A stretch of DNA of 64,000 nucleotides from Phormidium tenue FACHB-886. GTDB taxonomy: Bacteria > Cyanobacteriota > Cyanobacteriia > Elainellales > Elainellaceae. Below the pieces are notes generated by a model that was not told the origin of the DNA, searched no databases, and worked only from the letters and a program-made list of their open reading frames with translations. Each line of letters starts with the position of its first letter. The stretch's first letter is position 1. Below are positions 34,342 through 42,711 of this stretch, piece by piece. Location of the stretch: NCBI RefSeq assembly GCF_014764505.1, contig NZ_JACXWX010000002.1:248001-312000 (forward strand), read 5' to 3'. The position numbers were made by a program, and so were the translations under genes.

Positions 34342-35292
34342 ATGGACTTTTCTTCTATTTTGCCCACGTTTGTAATCACCCTACGCGAAGGGGTGGAAGC
34401 AGCACTGGTGACGGGTATTGTGCTGGCTTGCCTTGCCAAAGCCAATCGATCGCAGCTAAATCGCTGGGTTTATCTGGGAGTGGTGGCGGGGATTTTGGTC
34501 AGCGTTTTGATTGGCTTTTTGTTTGCCTGGATTATTCAGCTTTTAGGAGCTGTCAGCCCTGCGGCAGAACCCCTGCTAGAAGGAGTTTTCAGCTTACTGG
34601 CAGTAGTGCTGCTGAGCTGGATGTTAATTTGGATGACCCAGCAGGCGCGGTCTATGAAAAGCCAGGTAGAAGGCAGCGTGGCGGCAGCCCTCAAGAGCGG
34701 TGGCGGCTGGGGCATCTTTATGCTGATCTTCATTGCGGTGCTGCGAGAGGGTTTTGAAACGGTGGTGTTTATTGCTGCCAAGTTTAATGAAGGCTTGCTG
34801 CCTGCGATCGGTGCACTGGCGGGTTTGGGGATAGCGGTAGCGATCGGCGTGCTGCTGTTTAAGTGGGGCGTAAAGCTAAACTTAAAGCAATTCTTCCAGG
34901 TAATGGGCGTGCTGCTGCTGCTGGTAATTGCAGGACTAGTGGTCACAGCGCTAGGGCATTTCGATACGGTGATGCAAACGCTAGCAAGCCAAGATCGGGC
35001 ATCCGAGTCGCTGTGTTTCTACTACGAGCGCTTCACACGCAATCCCTCTTGCATCTTGGGTCCAGCCGTTTGGGATCTTTCAAAAGTGCTGCCCGACGAT
35101 CGCTTTCCGGGGTTGCTGCTTAGCGCCTTGTTTGGCTATACGCAAAAACTCTATCAGGTGCAGGCGATCGCCTATGTGCTGTTTTTGCTGACGATCGGTG
35201 CGATCTATTTTCAGAGCTTGGCAGGCAAAGTTTTTTTTGCAAAACCCCCATCCGATCAAAAGTATCCAGCGACAACTAAGCGCGATCGTTAG
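34342..35292 (+). CDS. FTR1-family iron permease
   Basis: A 316-residue membrane protein with seven or so helices and two copies of the FTR1/EfeU hallmark REGxE: TLREGVEAALVTGIV near residue 13 and VLREGFETVVFIAAKF near residue 133, whose Glu residues carry iron across the membrane. FTR1 permeases import Fe(III) produced by a coupled ferroxidase. The loop near residue 215-240 has two Cys (SLCFYYERFTRNPSC). The start ATG at 34342 has no strong ribosome site. Only 138 bases separate it from the preceding periplasmic gene. Likely the transport step of the iron cassette. Confidence 0.93.
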   Translation: MDFSSILPTFVITLREGVEAALVTGIVLACLAKANRSQLNRWVYLGVVAGILVSVLIGFLFAWIIQLLGAVSPAAEPLLEGVFSLLAVVLLSWMLIWMTQQARSMKSQVEGSVAAALKSGGGWGIFMLIFIAVLREGFETVVFIAAKFNEGLLPAIGALAGLGIAVAIGVLLFKWGVKLNLKQFFQVMGVLLLLVIAGLVVTALGHFDTVMQTLASQDRASESLCFYYERFTRNPSCILGPAVWDLSKVLPDDRFPGLLLSALFGYTQKLYQVQAIAYVLFLLTIGAIYFQSLAGKVFFAKPPSDQKYPATTKRDR

Positions 35293-35694
35293 CTCAATCA
35301 ACCTGTTTGCGGTCTGCATAGCCCCTTTAGGTTTGGTCTTCCTAACTCATAGCGGAACTATTTTTGAGGGTTGCGTTCTGCAGAATCATAGGACTTATGC
35401 AATGTGGAGGTGGGCTAAGCCCACCTCCACATTGCATTACAGGGGTAAGGACTTTTGTAAGCCTTATCTCAAAAAATTCTGCATTCTTTTTAGTTGAATT
35501 CGGCAAATAAAAACTTTAGATGAGAACTTCAGAGGAATAGAACTATCTGAGCAGCAGAAGGGCTAAGCTGTCTTACAGCGCAAAGCGCTGAAACAAAATG
35601 CGGCTGCTGCGGGCTGCATTGCGATATTGTCCAAGCAGTATAGCAAGACAAAAATTCAGCAGAGACTCAGCGATATTTCAACGTGCCTCGCCCA
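35293..35694. other. intergenic region with 14-mer repeat and palindrome
   Basis: Contains ATAGGACTTATGCA (35388-35401) leading into a 39-base palindrome at 35398-35436. No gene or known RNA was recognised; the right part likely holds the promoter of the pentapeptide gene. Confidence 0.45.
35398..35436. repeat. 39-bp palindrome next to a dispersed 14-mer
   Basis: TGCAATGTGGAGGTGGGCT (35398-35416), a single central A, then the exact complement (35418-35436). The left arm begins inside the 14-mer ATAGGACTTATGCA at 35388-35401, which also occurs in the same orientation at 24177-24190, where it is followed by a weaker palindrome TGGTT-A-AACCA. Confidence 0.85.
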
Positions 35695-36777
35695 ATGACT
35701 CAGCCACCGTTCCCCGACTCCTCCCACCGCCGCTCACAGCATAGCTGGCGTATGTTCGCCGGGTTGCGCGTTCGTCTTAGCATTTGGCGAGGTGACAAAA
35801 ATTTTAGCGGCATCAATCTGCATCGGGTCGATCTGAGTCGGGCAGATCTAATCGGGACGCTCCTGCTGTGGGCAAACTTTGTTTGGGCAATTTTGCTCTG
35901 GACAACCCTCAGCGAAGCCGGAGCGCTAGGCATTGTCTTGATTTGGGCAAATCTGATCTGGACAATCATGGTGTGGATCAATCTGCGAGAGTCTAGCCTG
36001 CGCTACTCCGATTTACGCAGCAACCTGCTGCGAAATATTGTTTTGATCGGCATCGGTTTAATTTGGGCAATTCTAATCTGGGCGATCGTGGTGGGCACAA
36101 GTTCCAACCATAACGTCGTTTTACTCTGGGCAAATCCCAACATCCTTTTCATTCTTTGGGCAGTCCTCAGTCGTGTTGATCTGAGCGATGCCAACTTCAG
36201 CCAAACAAACCTCAGCCGCGCTAACCTCAGCCGCGTTGACTTGCGCGATGCCAACCTGACCAATGCCGATCTGCGCGGGGCTAACCTGCGCGAAGCCATT
36301 CTGCGCGGTGCCAATCTCAGCAACGCCGATTTGCGTGGGGCTAATCTGCGCGACACCGACCTACGCGAAGCCATTCTGCGCGGGGCGGATCTCAGCCAGG
36401 TTGATCTCAGTAATGTGGCACTGAGTGGGGCTGACCTGCGCGATGCTCAGCTGATTGCAGCCAACCTCAGCGCCGCTGATCTCAGTTGGGCAAAACTCAG
36501 CCGCGCTAACCTGACTGAAGCAAATCTAAGCTGGGCCAACCTGAGCAGCGCCAAACTCAGCGGTGCCAATCTCAGCAACGCTGACCTCGATGGAGCCGAT
36601 TTCCGTGAAGCGCTGCTCAATGGCGTTAACGTTACCCAGGTCGACTTCAGCGTTGTTTTAGTCAAAGGCGCAAAGTTTGGTGGTAACACAGGCTTGAGCC
36701 CAGGCGATCGCGTTAACCTCAAAGCCAGAGGTGCTATTTTGGATGACTTTCCGGGGTCAATGATTCGATCGCGGTAG
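35695..36777 (+). CDS. pentapeptide repeat protein with membrane segments
   Basis: About 360 residues. Residues 30-50 and 155-345 are classic pentapeptide repeats (LSRVDLSDANFSQTN, LREAILRGANLSNAD). Between them, residues about 55-155, the five-residue rhythm continues but the side chains turn hydrophobic and Trp-rich (LLLWANFVWAILLW, LIWANLIWTIMVW, LIWAILIWAIVV), predicting two to four membrane spans. The C-terminal tail (GNTGLSPGDRVNLKARGAIL) is non-repetitive. Start at 35695 (ATG) or 35683 (GTG). Function unknown. A hairpin at 36794-36826 follows. Confidence 0.88.
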   Translation: MTQPPFPDSSHRRSQHSWRMFAGLRVRLSIWRGDKNFSGINLHRVDLSRADLIGTLLLWANFVWAILLWTTLSEAGALGIVLIWANLIWTIMVWINLRESSLRYSDLRSNLLRNIVLIGIGLIWAILIWAIVVGTSSNHNVVLLWANPNILFILWAVLSRVDLSDANFSQTNLSRANLSRVDLRDANLTNADLRGANLREAILRGANLSNADLRGANLRDTDLREAILRGADLSQVDLSNVALSGADLRDAQLIAANLSAADLSWAKLSRANLTEANLSWANLSSAKLSGANLSNADLDGADFREALLNGVNVTQVDFSVVLVKGAKFGGNTGLSPGDRVNLKARGAILDDFPGSMIRSR

Positions 36778-36793
36778 AAGTCTTTTATCAAAC

Positions 36794-36826
36794 CCCGCCT
36801 GATGTCATTATCTCCTAGCAGGCGGG
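36794..36826. terminator. hairpin after the pentapeptide gene
   Basis: CCCGCCTG (36794-36801) pairs with CAGGCGGG (36819-36826), 17-base loop, in the 103-base gap before the lysozyme gene. It could be a weak terminator or attenuator; there is no long T-run. Confidence 0.5.
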
Positions 36827-36880
36827 AACATTAAACCACAGCACTCAGCCAAAGTGCTTAGATCCAAGTGGAGAATTACC

Positions 36881-37921
36881 ATGCCATACGCAGTTAGAAC
36901 AGTTTTAGATACTTGGCTGAAGGGTAGCACAGGGCAAGGATCTGCCCTCCCAGAAGACCAAAAGCAATTTCTCAATTCAGGCATGACACTGCCGATCTCA
37001 GGCTTTGAGACGATCGAAGATCACCTCAAAGTAACACTAGGGCGGGACTCCCAAGGCAGGCAAATCTTTTTTAAGGGCAAAAATACCTGGTATGTTTACC
37101 GTCCGGCAGTGCAAATTCTTAGGGATGGACAGGTTGCCGTCATTCCGCAGCCTCCAGCGAAGCCAGTTTATGCCGTGAAAACGGTACTAGATACCTGGTT
37201 TAAAACCGGCACGGGGCAAGGCTCGAGCCTGCCCAGCAACCAAAAACAATTTGTTAGTGCCAACACTGTACTGCCGCTAGAGAGCTACAGCCAAGCCGAT
37301 AATGACCACCTTAAACTAACGCTGGGAAAAGATGCCCAGGGCAAGCAAGTCTTCTTTAATGGTCGCAACACCTGGTATGTATACCGTCCTGCCGTGCAGC
37401 TCTTTAGAGACGGCAAAGTTATTGTTCTGGCGTCGCCTACGGTCAATCCATTTGGGGAACCAGGCAATGCGACGAGGGGCATCAACGCTAAAGGATTGCG
37501 GCTGCTCAAATCTTTCGAAGGATTGCGGCTGACAGCTTATCTTGATCCAGTTGGCATTTGGACGATCGGCTATGGCACTACTTCTGGCGTTGGGCCGGGG
37601 ATGCAGATTACCGAAGCTCAAGCTGAAGCCTTTCTAAAGCGGGATCTAGCTAGGTTTGAGAATGCCGTTGCCAACCTGGTTGAAGTGCCGCTCAGTAGCG
37701 ATCAGTTCTCAGCACTGGTTTCGTTTGCCTATAACGTGGGTGAAGGGGCGCTAGCCAACTCAACGCTGCTGCGGCTGCTAAACCAGGGTGACTTTCGCGG
37801 TGCTGCCGATCAGCTCTTGCGCTGGAATAGAGGAGACAGCGGCGAGCTACCCGGTTTAACCCGCCGCCGCAGGGCTGAGCGAGCGTTGTTCTTGGGTGAA
37901 GACTTTACTGCATTTCTATAG
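36881..37921 (+). CDS. GH24 lysozyme with two N-terminal repeats
   Basis: A 346-residue protein. The last 145 residues are a phage-type lysozyme (GH24): SFEGLRLTAYLDPVGIWTIG carries the catalytic Glu, then Asp nine and Thr fifteen residues later as in T4 lysozyme, with FSALVSFAYNVG and LTRRRRAER following. Residues about 3-88 and 96-184 are two copies of an unfamiliar module (start YAV(R/K)TVLDTW, GQGS.LP..QKQF; then DHLK.TLG.D.QG.Q; end NTWYVYRPAVQ). No signal peptide is visible. The start at 36881 has GGAG 8 bases upstream. Not surrounded by prophage genes, so likely a host cell-wall hydrolase. Confidence 0.9.
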   Translation: MPYAVRTVLDTWLKGSTGQGSALPEDQKQFLNSGMTLPISGFETIEDHLKVTLGRDSQGRQIFFKGKNTWYVYRPAVQILRDGQVAVIPQPPAKPVYAVKTVLDTWFKTGTGQGSSLPSNQKQFVSANTVLPLESYSQADNDHLKLTLGKDAQGKQVFFNGRNTWYVYRPAVQLFRDGKVIVLASPTVNPFGEPGNATRGINAKGLRLLKSFEGLRLTAYLDPVGIWTIGYGTTSGVGPGMQITEAQAEAFLKRDLARFENAVANLVEVPLSSDQFSALVSFAYNVGEGALANSTLLRLLNQGDFRGAADQLLRWNRGDSGELPGLTRRRRAERALFLGEDFTAFL

Positions 37922-37956
37922 CTGCATTTCTATAGCTGCCCGTTATGCAGTGCTCA

Positions 37957-39282
37957 TCACACGTTGATGTATTGCCCCAGCTCCCAGGAGGTCACTTCTG
38001 CGCTATAGGCATCCCACTCCTGATATTTAAAGTCTAAGTAGGTTTTGGCAGCTTGCTCTCCTAAAGTCGCCAGCAAGAGTTCGTCTGCTTCAAGATAGCG
38101 GAGCGCCTCCAGCAGGCTCGTTGGCAGTGTCTTTAGATCAGAGAACTCCGAGCCACGCACGAACATATTTTCGTCAATGCGATCGCCAGCCTGCACCTGC
38201 TTGGCAATGCCATCTAGCCCCGCCGCCAGCAGCCCTGCCTGCGCCAGATAGAGCGTTGTGGAGCCATCAATTAAGCGGCACTCAAACCGTCCTTTGTCGG
38301 GAATGCGAATCATGTGGGTGCGGTTGTTGCCGCCATAGGAGAGGTAGCGTGGACTCCAAGTGCTGCCAGAGCTAGTCGTCGTTGCCCCAATGCGACGATA
38401 GGAATTAATGGTGGGAGTGCAAAGCGCCGCCAGCCCTTGCGCGTGTCCGAGAACGCCGCCCAAAAACTCATAGCCCAAGCTAGACAGCCCCATTTCATTG
38501 CTTTCGTCCAGGAAGGCATTGCTGCCGTTGTTCCAGAGGCTGAGGTGGACATGAGCACCATTGCCCGTGAGGTGGCTGAAGGGTTTGGGCATGAAGGTGG
38601 CAGTTAGTCCACGCTGTTCTGCCAGGGTTTTTACCATGTATTTGAAAAAGACATGGCGATCGGCAGTGGTCAGGGCATCGCTATACGTCCAGTTCAGCTC
38701 AAATTGCCCATTGGCATCTTCGTGGTCGCACTGGTAGGGCTCCCAGCCGAGCTGCTCCATATAGCGGACGATCGTTGAGATGAAGTCAAATTGCCGCATC
38801 AAGTTGAGCTGGTCATAGCAGGGGCGAGCTGCCGTATCGAGCGTATCTGCGATCTGAAAGCCCTGATCGGTTTTCTTGAGCAGAAAAAACTCTGCCTCCA
38901 CGCCTGTCTTCAAGCTATAGCCCAACTGAGCGCATTGCTCTAACACCCGCTTAAAGATGACGCGCGGAGCGGCCGCAAACGGCTCGCCGTTCATATAAAC
39001 ATCGCTTGCCACCCAGCCTACATTCGTCTGCCAAGGTAGCACAATCAGGGAGCTGGGATCGGGAACGGCAGCGATGTCGGGCGCATCAGGTCCTAAGCCC
39101 AAATTTGAAGCAAACGGTGCAAAGAATGCCCCTTCTGTCTCAACGGAGGCGATCTTACTGGCAGGGACAAGCTTCGCACGGGTGCCGCCCAGCAGATCGG
39201 TGTAAGAAACTAGGAAAAATTCTAAACTCAGCTCTTTGGCTTGCTCAACCAGGGTTTTTGCCTGAGACAGCATCCCAACCAT
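37957..39282 (-). CDS. glnT: type III-like (GlnT) glutamine synthetase family protein
   Basis: A 441-residue glutamine synthetase-fold enzyme of the GlnT type, which ligates ammonia or an amine to glutamate. The N-terminus matches GlnT: FFLVSYTDLLGGTRAKLVPA, AFFAPFASNLGLGP, AVPDPSSLIVLPW and VGWVASDVYMNGEPF. The C-terminal catalytic part has GVEAEFFLL, ANGQFELNW, GNGAHVHLSLW and NRTHMIRIP. It is shorter than GSIII (GlnN). Cyanobacteria usually also have GlnA; this copy may use a different amine. ATG at 39282 has GGAGA 7 bases upstream; an ATG at 39273 is an alternative. It is convergent with the lysozyme gene. Confidence 0.85.
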   Translation of the reverse strand: MVGMLSQAKTLVEQAKELSLEFFLVSYTDLLGGTRAKLVPASKIASVETEGAFFAPFASNLGLGPDAPDIAAVPDPSSLIVLPWQTNVGWVASDVYMNGEPFAAAPRVIFKRVLEQCAQLGYSLKTGVEAEFFLLKKTDQGFQIADTLDTAARPCYDQLNLMRQFDFISTIVRYMEQLGWEPYQCDHEDANGQFELNWTYSDALTTADRHVFFKYMVKTLAEQRGLTATFMPKPFSHLTGNGAHVHLSLWNNGSNAFLDESNEMGLSSLGYEFLGGVLGHAQGLAALCTPTINSYRRIGATTTSSGSTWSPRYLSYGGNNRTHMIRIPDKGRFECRLIDGSTTLYLAQAGLLAAGLDGIAKQVQAGDRIDENMFVRGSEFSDLKTLPTSLLEALRYLEADELLLATLGEQAAKTYLDFKYQEWDAYSAEVTSWELGQYINV

Positions 39283-39610
39283 AATCGAATCTCCATTTTG
39301 CTTCCCAGTAAAACAAGCCTGTCGGGGTAGTTTTGTATGTCTTGATACAAAGAATCAGAGCAATTGGGTTGGGCACTGGTTGGGTACTACTGGGGCAGCA
39401 GGTTCCTCGTCTCTAGACAGCAGGCTCAAATGTAATAAAAAGAAGGCAAGCCTTAAATCTTTCTCAACAGGCGAACTGCCGCTGCAACTGGAAGGTAGAC
39501 TCAAACGTATAACAAGAAAGCAAGGTTGGTTGCGATAAACTGAGAAAACCTTAAACTGAAAAAACCTTAGATCGCAACAGGCTTCGGAAAGTCATTCTTT
39601 TTGCCAGCAA
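39283..39610. other. divergent region glnT-type gene / histidine kinase
   Basis: About 330 bases. Imperfect repeats AAACCTTAAACTGA-like near 39543-39570, and two related segments near 39421 and 39496 sharing a CTCAAAYGTA core. No operator or RNA was recognised. Confidence 0.35.
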
Positions 39611-41026
39611 ATGCCTCAGCCTCCGTTTTTCGATTGCGACTGCCCCACCTGTTTCCCCGATACCGTGAGCCAGCCCCCGAACAAGATGGAATTGCCGTAC
39701 GAGTGGACAAGTGGCGTGGCTGCTGACTGGACTGCCCCTCAGCCCTTAAGCAGCGGGCGATCGTGGTGTTCGGAGCAGCAGATTTTGGAGGTGCTGTCTT
39801 CGCTGAGCTACCGAGCCGGTGAATTGGAAAGCTATCTCAGCCAAATTGCCTGTGGGGTAAGTCGACTGCTGGGGGCAGATTGGGCAGTCTTGACGCTGCA
39901 CAGCAATGGCGAAGAGCAGGTGATGGCAAGCAGCCATACTTCGCAGACGTCCAGCCAGCTTTATTCGTTGGCTGGCTCGCTAACCCGTATCGTTATGGAG
40001 ACAGGGCAATTCTCAGTGGGAGAAACTGCTCCAACGCTGGCGCTCGAAACGGCGATCGAAACGACACTGGCGCATCCAGACTACGAAATTGCTGCTCTAG
40101 GCTGTATTTCTTACTTGGGCGTGCCGCTGCGAACGGCACACCTGGAAGTAATTGGCGCAATTTGCTGTTTTTGTAAATATCCGCATCCGTTTGGGCAAGA
40201 GGAAATCCGGACGGCAGAGCTATTTGCAGAACGGGCTGCCACCGTGATTGATAATTACTTGCTCTACCAGCAGCAGCGCCGGTTTAATGAGCTTTTGGAA
40301 GCAGAAGTTGCCAAGCGCAGCGAAGAACTACAGCTTGTTACGCGGCGGCTTATCGAGCGGGAACGGCTAGCTGCAATCGGTGAATTTGCGGCAATGATCG
40401 TCCATGAGATTCGCAACCCAGTGACAACGATTCGCTTGGGGCTAAACCACTTTCACCGCAGCAGCGGTCCCCGCGATCGGGAACGGGCAGAGCTGGCGCT
40501 AGAAGAAGCTGAACGGCTAGAGCGGATGCTAGAAGAAGTGTTGCTTTATGCAAAACCGCAGATCCTCCAGGCTACAGCACTAGAGGTGAATGAGCTAATC
40601 CAAGACTTGCTGCCGTCGCTGCGCCAGATGCCGGAAGCTGCCGATCGCCGCCTCCAATATCAGCCGCTTGCTGCTGGGGTGCATGTAATGGGCGATCGGG
40701 ACAAGCTGAAGCAGGTGTTGATCAATTTGATCCGCAATGCCTGTGAAGCAATTGCGCCCCAGGAAACGGTGACGCTACGGATTGGCGGCGCGACGCGTCC
40801 GGCACATGTTCAAATCCAAGTTCACAATGGGGGCGACCCCATTCCTGCTGCCGTGCTGGCGCGCTTAGGCGAACCTTTTTACTCAACGAAACCGAGTGGC
40901 ACTGGGTTGGGGCTGGCGATCGTCCGGCGGATTGTGGAAGCCCATGGCGGCATGTTCTCAATTCAGTCATCAGCGGAAGCTGGGACAATGGCAAGCGTGG
41001 AACTGCCGTTTGCCAGGGTCGAATAA
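39611..41026 (+). CDS. GAF-domain sensor histidine kinase
   Basis: A 471-residue soluble kinase. The first 30 residues have a CDCPTC motif that may bind metal. A GAF domain spans about 55-215 (ACGVSRLLGADWAVLTL, LGVPLRTAHLEVIGAICCF). A coiled linker leads to the HisKA dimerisation helix with the phosphorylated His in MIVHEIRNPVTTIRLGLN (near residue 263) and to the HATPase domain with NLIRNACEAI (N box) and GTGLGLAIVRRIVEAHGG (G boxes). The NtrB-like HisKA suggests a cytoplasmic sensor. No cognate regulator is adjacent. Its stop directly abuts the stop of the next, convergent gene. Confidence 0.93.
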   Translation: MPQPPFFDCDCPTCFPDTVSQPPNKMELPYEWTSGVAADWTAPQPLSSGRSWCSEQQILEVLSSLSYRAGELESYLSQIACGVSRLLGADWAVLTLHSNGEEQVMASSHTSQTSSQLYSLAGSLTRIVMETGQFSVGETAPTLALETAIETTLAHPDYEIAALGCISYLGVPLRTAHLEVIGAICCFCKYPHPFGQEEIRTAELFAERAATVIDNYLLYQQQRRFNELLEAEVAKRSEELQLVTRRLIERERLAAIGEFAAMIVHEIRNPVTTIRLGLNHFHRSSGPRDRERAELALEEAERLERMLEEVLLYAKPQILQATALEVNELIQDLLPSLRQMPEAADRRLQYQPLAAGVHVMGDRDKLKQVLINLIRNACEAIAPQETVTLRIGGATRPAHVQIQVHNGGDPIPAAVLARLGEPFYSTKPSGTGLGLAIVRRIVEAHGGMFSIQSSAEAGTMASVELPFARVE

Positions 41027-41602
41027 TCAAGCAGACAACAGGCTGCGCACATCGATCGACCGCATCCCCGCTCGCCGAGCCGCTTCCAGTCCGCCATCGC
41101 TATCTTCGTAGACCAAACAGGCAGCAGGTTCCACGCCCAGCCGCTCTGCTGCCAGCAGAAACAGGTCAGGGGCAGGCTTGCCTCTACTGACATCGTTGAT
41201 CGTGACGATCGTTTCAAACAAGTCTCTCAGCCCCACCGCTTTGAGCGTTGTCTCAACATTGATGCGGCTGCCGCCAGAGGCAACGGCGATCGGCATTTTG
41301 CCGACATGAGACCGCGCTACATCTGCAACGACCTGAATTTCTTCGACGGTATGAATTAGCGCATCAAACAGCTGCCGCTGTTCTGCACGAATCGCAGGCA
41401 GATCGATCTGGTAGCCAAACTGCTCCTGAAGCCGCTGCAGCATTTCTGCGCCAGATAAACCACAGTGCTGCTGATACCACACCTCAGAAAAGCCCGTGCC
41501 CCGCTCCTGCAGAATGGTAGACCAAACACGGAAATGGACGGGCAGCGTATTGGCTAGAGTGCCATCGCAGTCAAAGATGATGGCGCTGTAGGGCAAATTC
41601 AT
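41027..41602 (-). CDS. HAD-family beta-phosphoglucomutase-like phosphatase
   Basis: A 191-residue HAD-superfamily hydrolase. Motif I is IIFDCDGTLANT (nucleophile Asp and acid/base Asp), motif II is AVASGGSR, the Lys is in GKPAPDLFLLAAERLGV, and motif IV is CLVYEDSDGGLEAARRAGM, typical of beta-phosphoglucomutase/sugar phosphatase types. The cap has one helical bundle (type C1). The ATG at 41602 has AAGGAG 9 bases upstream; the frame is open to 41695 but without a site. Its substrate is likely a small sugar phosphate. It ends at the very base after the histidine kinase stop. Confidence 0.9.
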   Translation of the reverse strand: MNLPYSAIIFDCDGTLANTLPVHFRVWSTILQERGTGFSEVWYQQHCGLSGAEMLQRLQEQFGYQIDLPAIRAEQRQLFDALIHTVEEIQVVADVARSHVGKMPIAVASGGSRINVETTLKAVGLRDLFETIVTINDVSRGKPAPDLFLLAAERLGVEPAACLVYEDSDGGLEAARRAGMRSIDVRSLLSA

Positions 41603-41867
41603 CGGAATGCACTCCTTCGACGGTAGGCTGAGGCGAGCAGCCAAATCCAACCTTACTATAGAACTCCTTACGATAGAACTACAGAAGAATGGCACCTGTG
41701 GAGGTTATTCTGAGGAGGCCCCGTCCTACAGCGTTTTCTATCGCGCTTCTCAACCAAGTTGAGATTTTTTGTAAGCGCCCTACCTAGCGCTATGGCAAGC
41801 ACCGCCGAAATTTTGACGAGGAGCGGTACGATCGAAGCTGAGATGTATCGTTTAAGGAGCGACGATC

Positions 41868-42449
41868 GTGGCGAGAACTGCCTCTACGATGCTGGCGTTA
41901 GGGACTCCAGCTCCCGATTTTCGACTGCCGGATGTGGTGTCAGGAGAGACGATCTCTCTGGCAACCTTTGCGGGCAAGAAAGCGCTGCTGGTGATTTTTC
42001 TCTGCGAACACTGTCCATTTGTGAAGCATGTCCAGGTGGAGCTAGCCAAATTGGGTCAGGATTATGTCAATCGCGGCGTAGGGATTGTGGCAATCAGCGC
42101 CAACGATGTGGCAAACTATCCTGCTGATGCGCCGGAGTACCTCCAAGGCATGGCAAAAGCCTTGGGCTTTCCGTTCCCGGTGTGCTACGACGAAAGCCAG
42201 GAAGTTGCCAAGGCATACACTGCCGCCTGTACGCCAGATTTCTTTTTGTTTGACAGCAGCTTTAAGCTTGCCTACCGCGGGCAGCTCGATGACAGCCGAC
42301 CGGGGAACGACAAGCCCGTCACCGGGCAAGATTTGCGATCGGCGATCGATGCTCTCCTGACCGAGCAGCCCATTAGCTCAGACCAGAAGCCAAGCATTGG
42401 CTGCAACATTAAATGGAAACCCGGAAACGCGCCTGCTTATTTTGGGTAG
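41868..42449 (+). CDS. thioredoxin-fold redoxin (AhpC/TSA-like)
   Basis: A 193-residue thioredoxin-fold protein. After LGTPAPDFRLPDVVSGETIS it has VIFLCEHCPFVKHVQVELAK, a CxxC active site of redoxin type, followed by VGIVAISANDVANYPADAPE and AYTAACTPDFFLFD with the cis-Pro. This pattern matches the thioredoxin family proteins of about 190 residues common in cyanobacteria. It is predicted cytoplasmic, without a signal peptide. The start is GTG at 41868 with AAGGAG at 41854-41859. The downstream terminator at 42538-42572 ends the transcript. Confidence 0.9.
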   Translation: MARTASTMLALGTPAPDFRLPDVVSGETISLATFAGKKALLVIFLCEHCPFVKHVQVELAKLGQDYVNRGVGIVAISANDVANYPADAPEYLQGMAKALGFPFPVCYDESQEVAKAYTAACTPDFFLFDSSFKLAYRGQLDDSRPGNDKPVTGQDLRSAIDALLTEQPISSDQKPSIGCNIKWKPGNAPAYFG

Positions 42450-42537
42450 TTCGAGTAGTGGAGGCGACAAACCTGATTAAGGCAAAACCTGTCTGCCTCA
42501 AAAATTAATATCAAAACTCCAAATTACCGTTTAGACT

Positions 42538-42572
42538 AAATCGCTATCTCTACTATAGGTAGCGATTTTTTT
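42538..42572 (+). terminator. intrinsic terminator
   Basis: AAATCGCTA (42538-42546) pairs with TAGCGATTT (42560-42568) and runs into T7 (42566-42572), about 90 bases after the redoxin stop. Confidence 0.85.
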
Positions 42573-42711
42573 GCATTTAGTAAGGGAAATCCGCTAGGTG
42601 TAGCATAAGAACCGCCATAGCGGTTAGAACAGGGACATTTTTGGGGTGCGCTCGATCCACCGCATAGATGCCCAAGCGTAATGGCAACAACTATGTAGCT
42701 GAAAGGAGTTT

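Noticed and set aside
36881-37921. Prophage remnant around the lysozyme
   Set aside because: Neighbours are a pentapeptide gene and a glutamine synthetase; no holin, integrase or structural gene is present.
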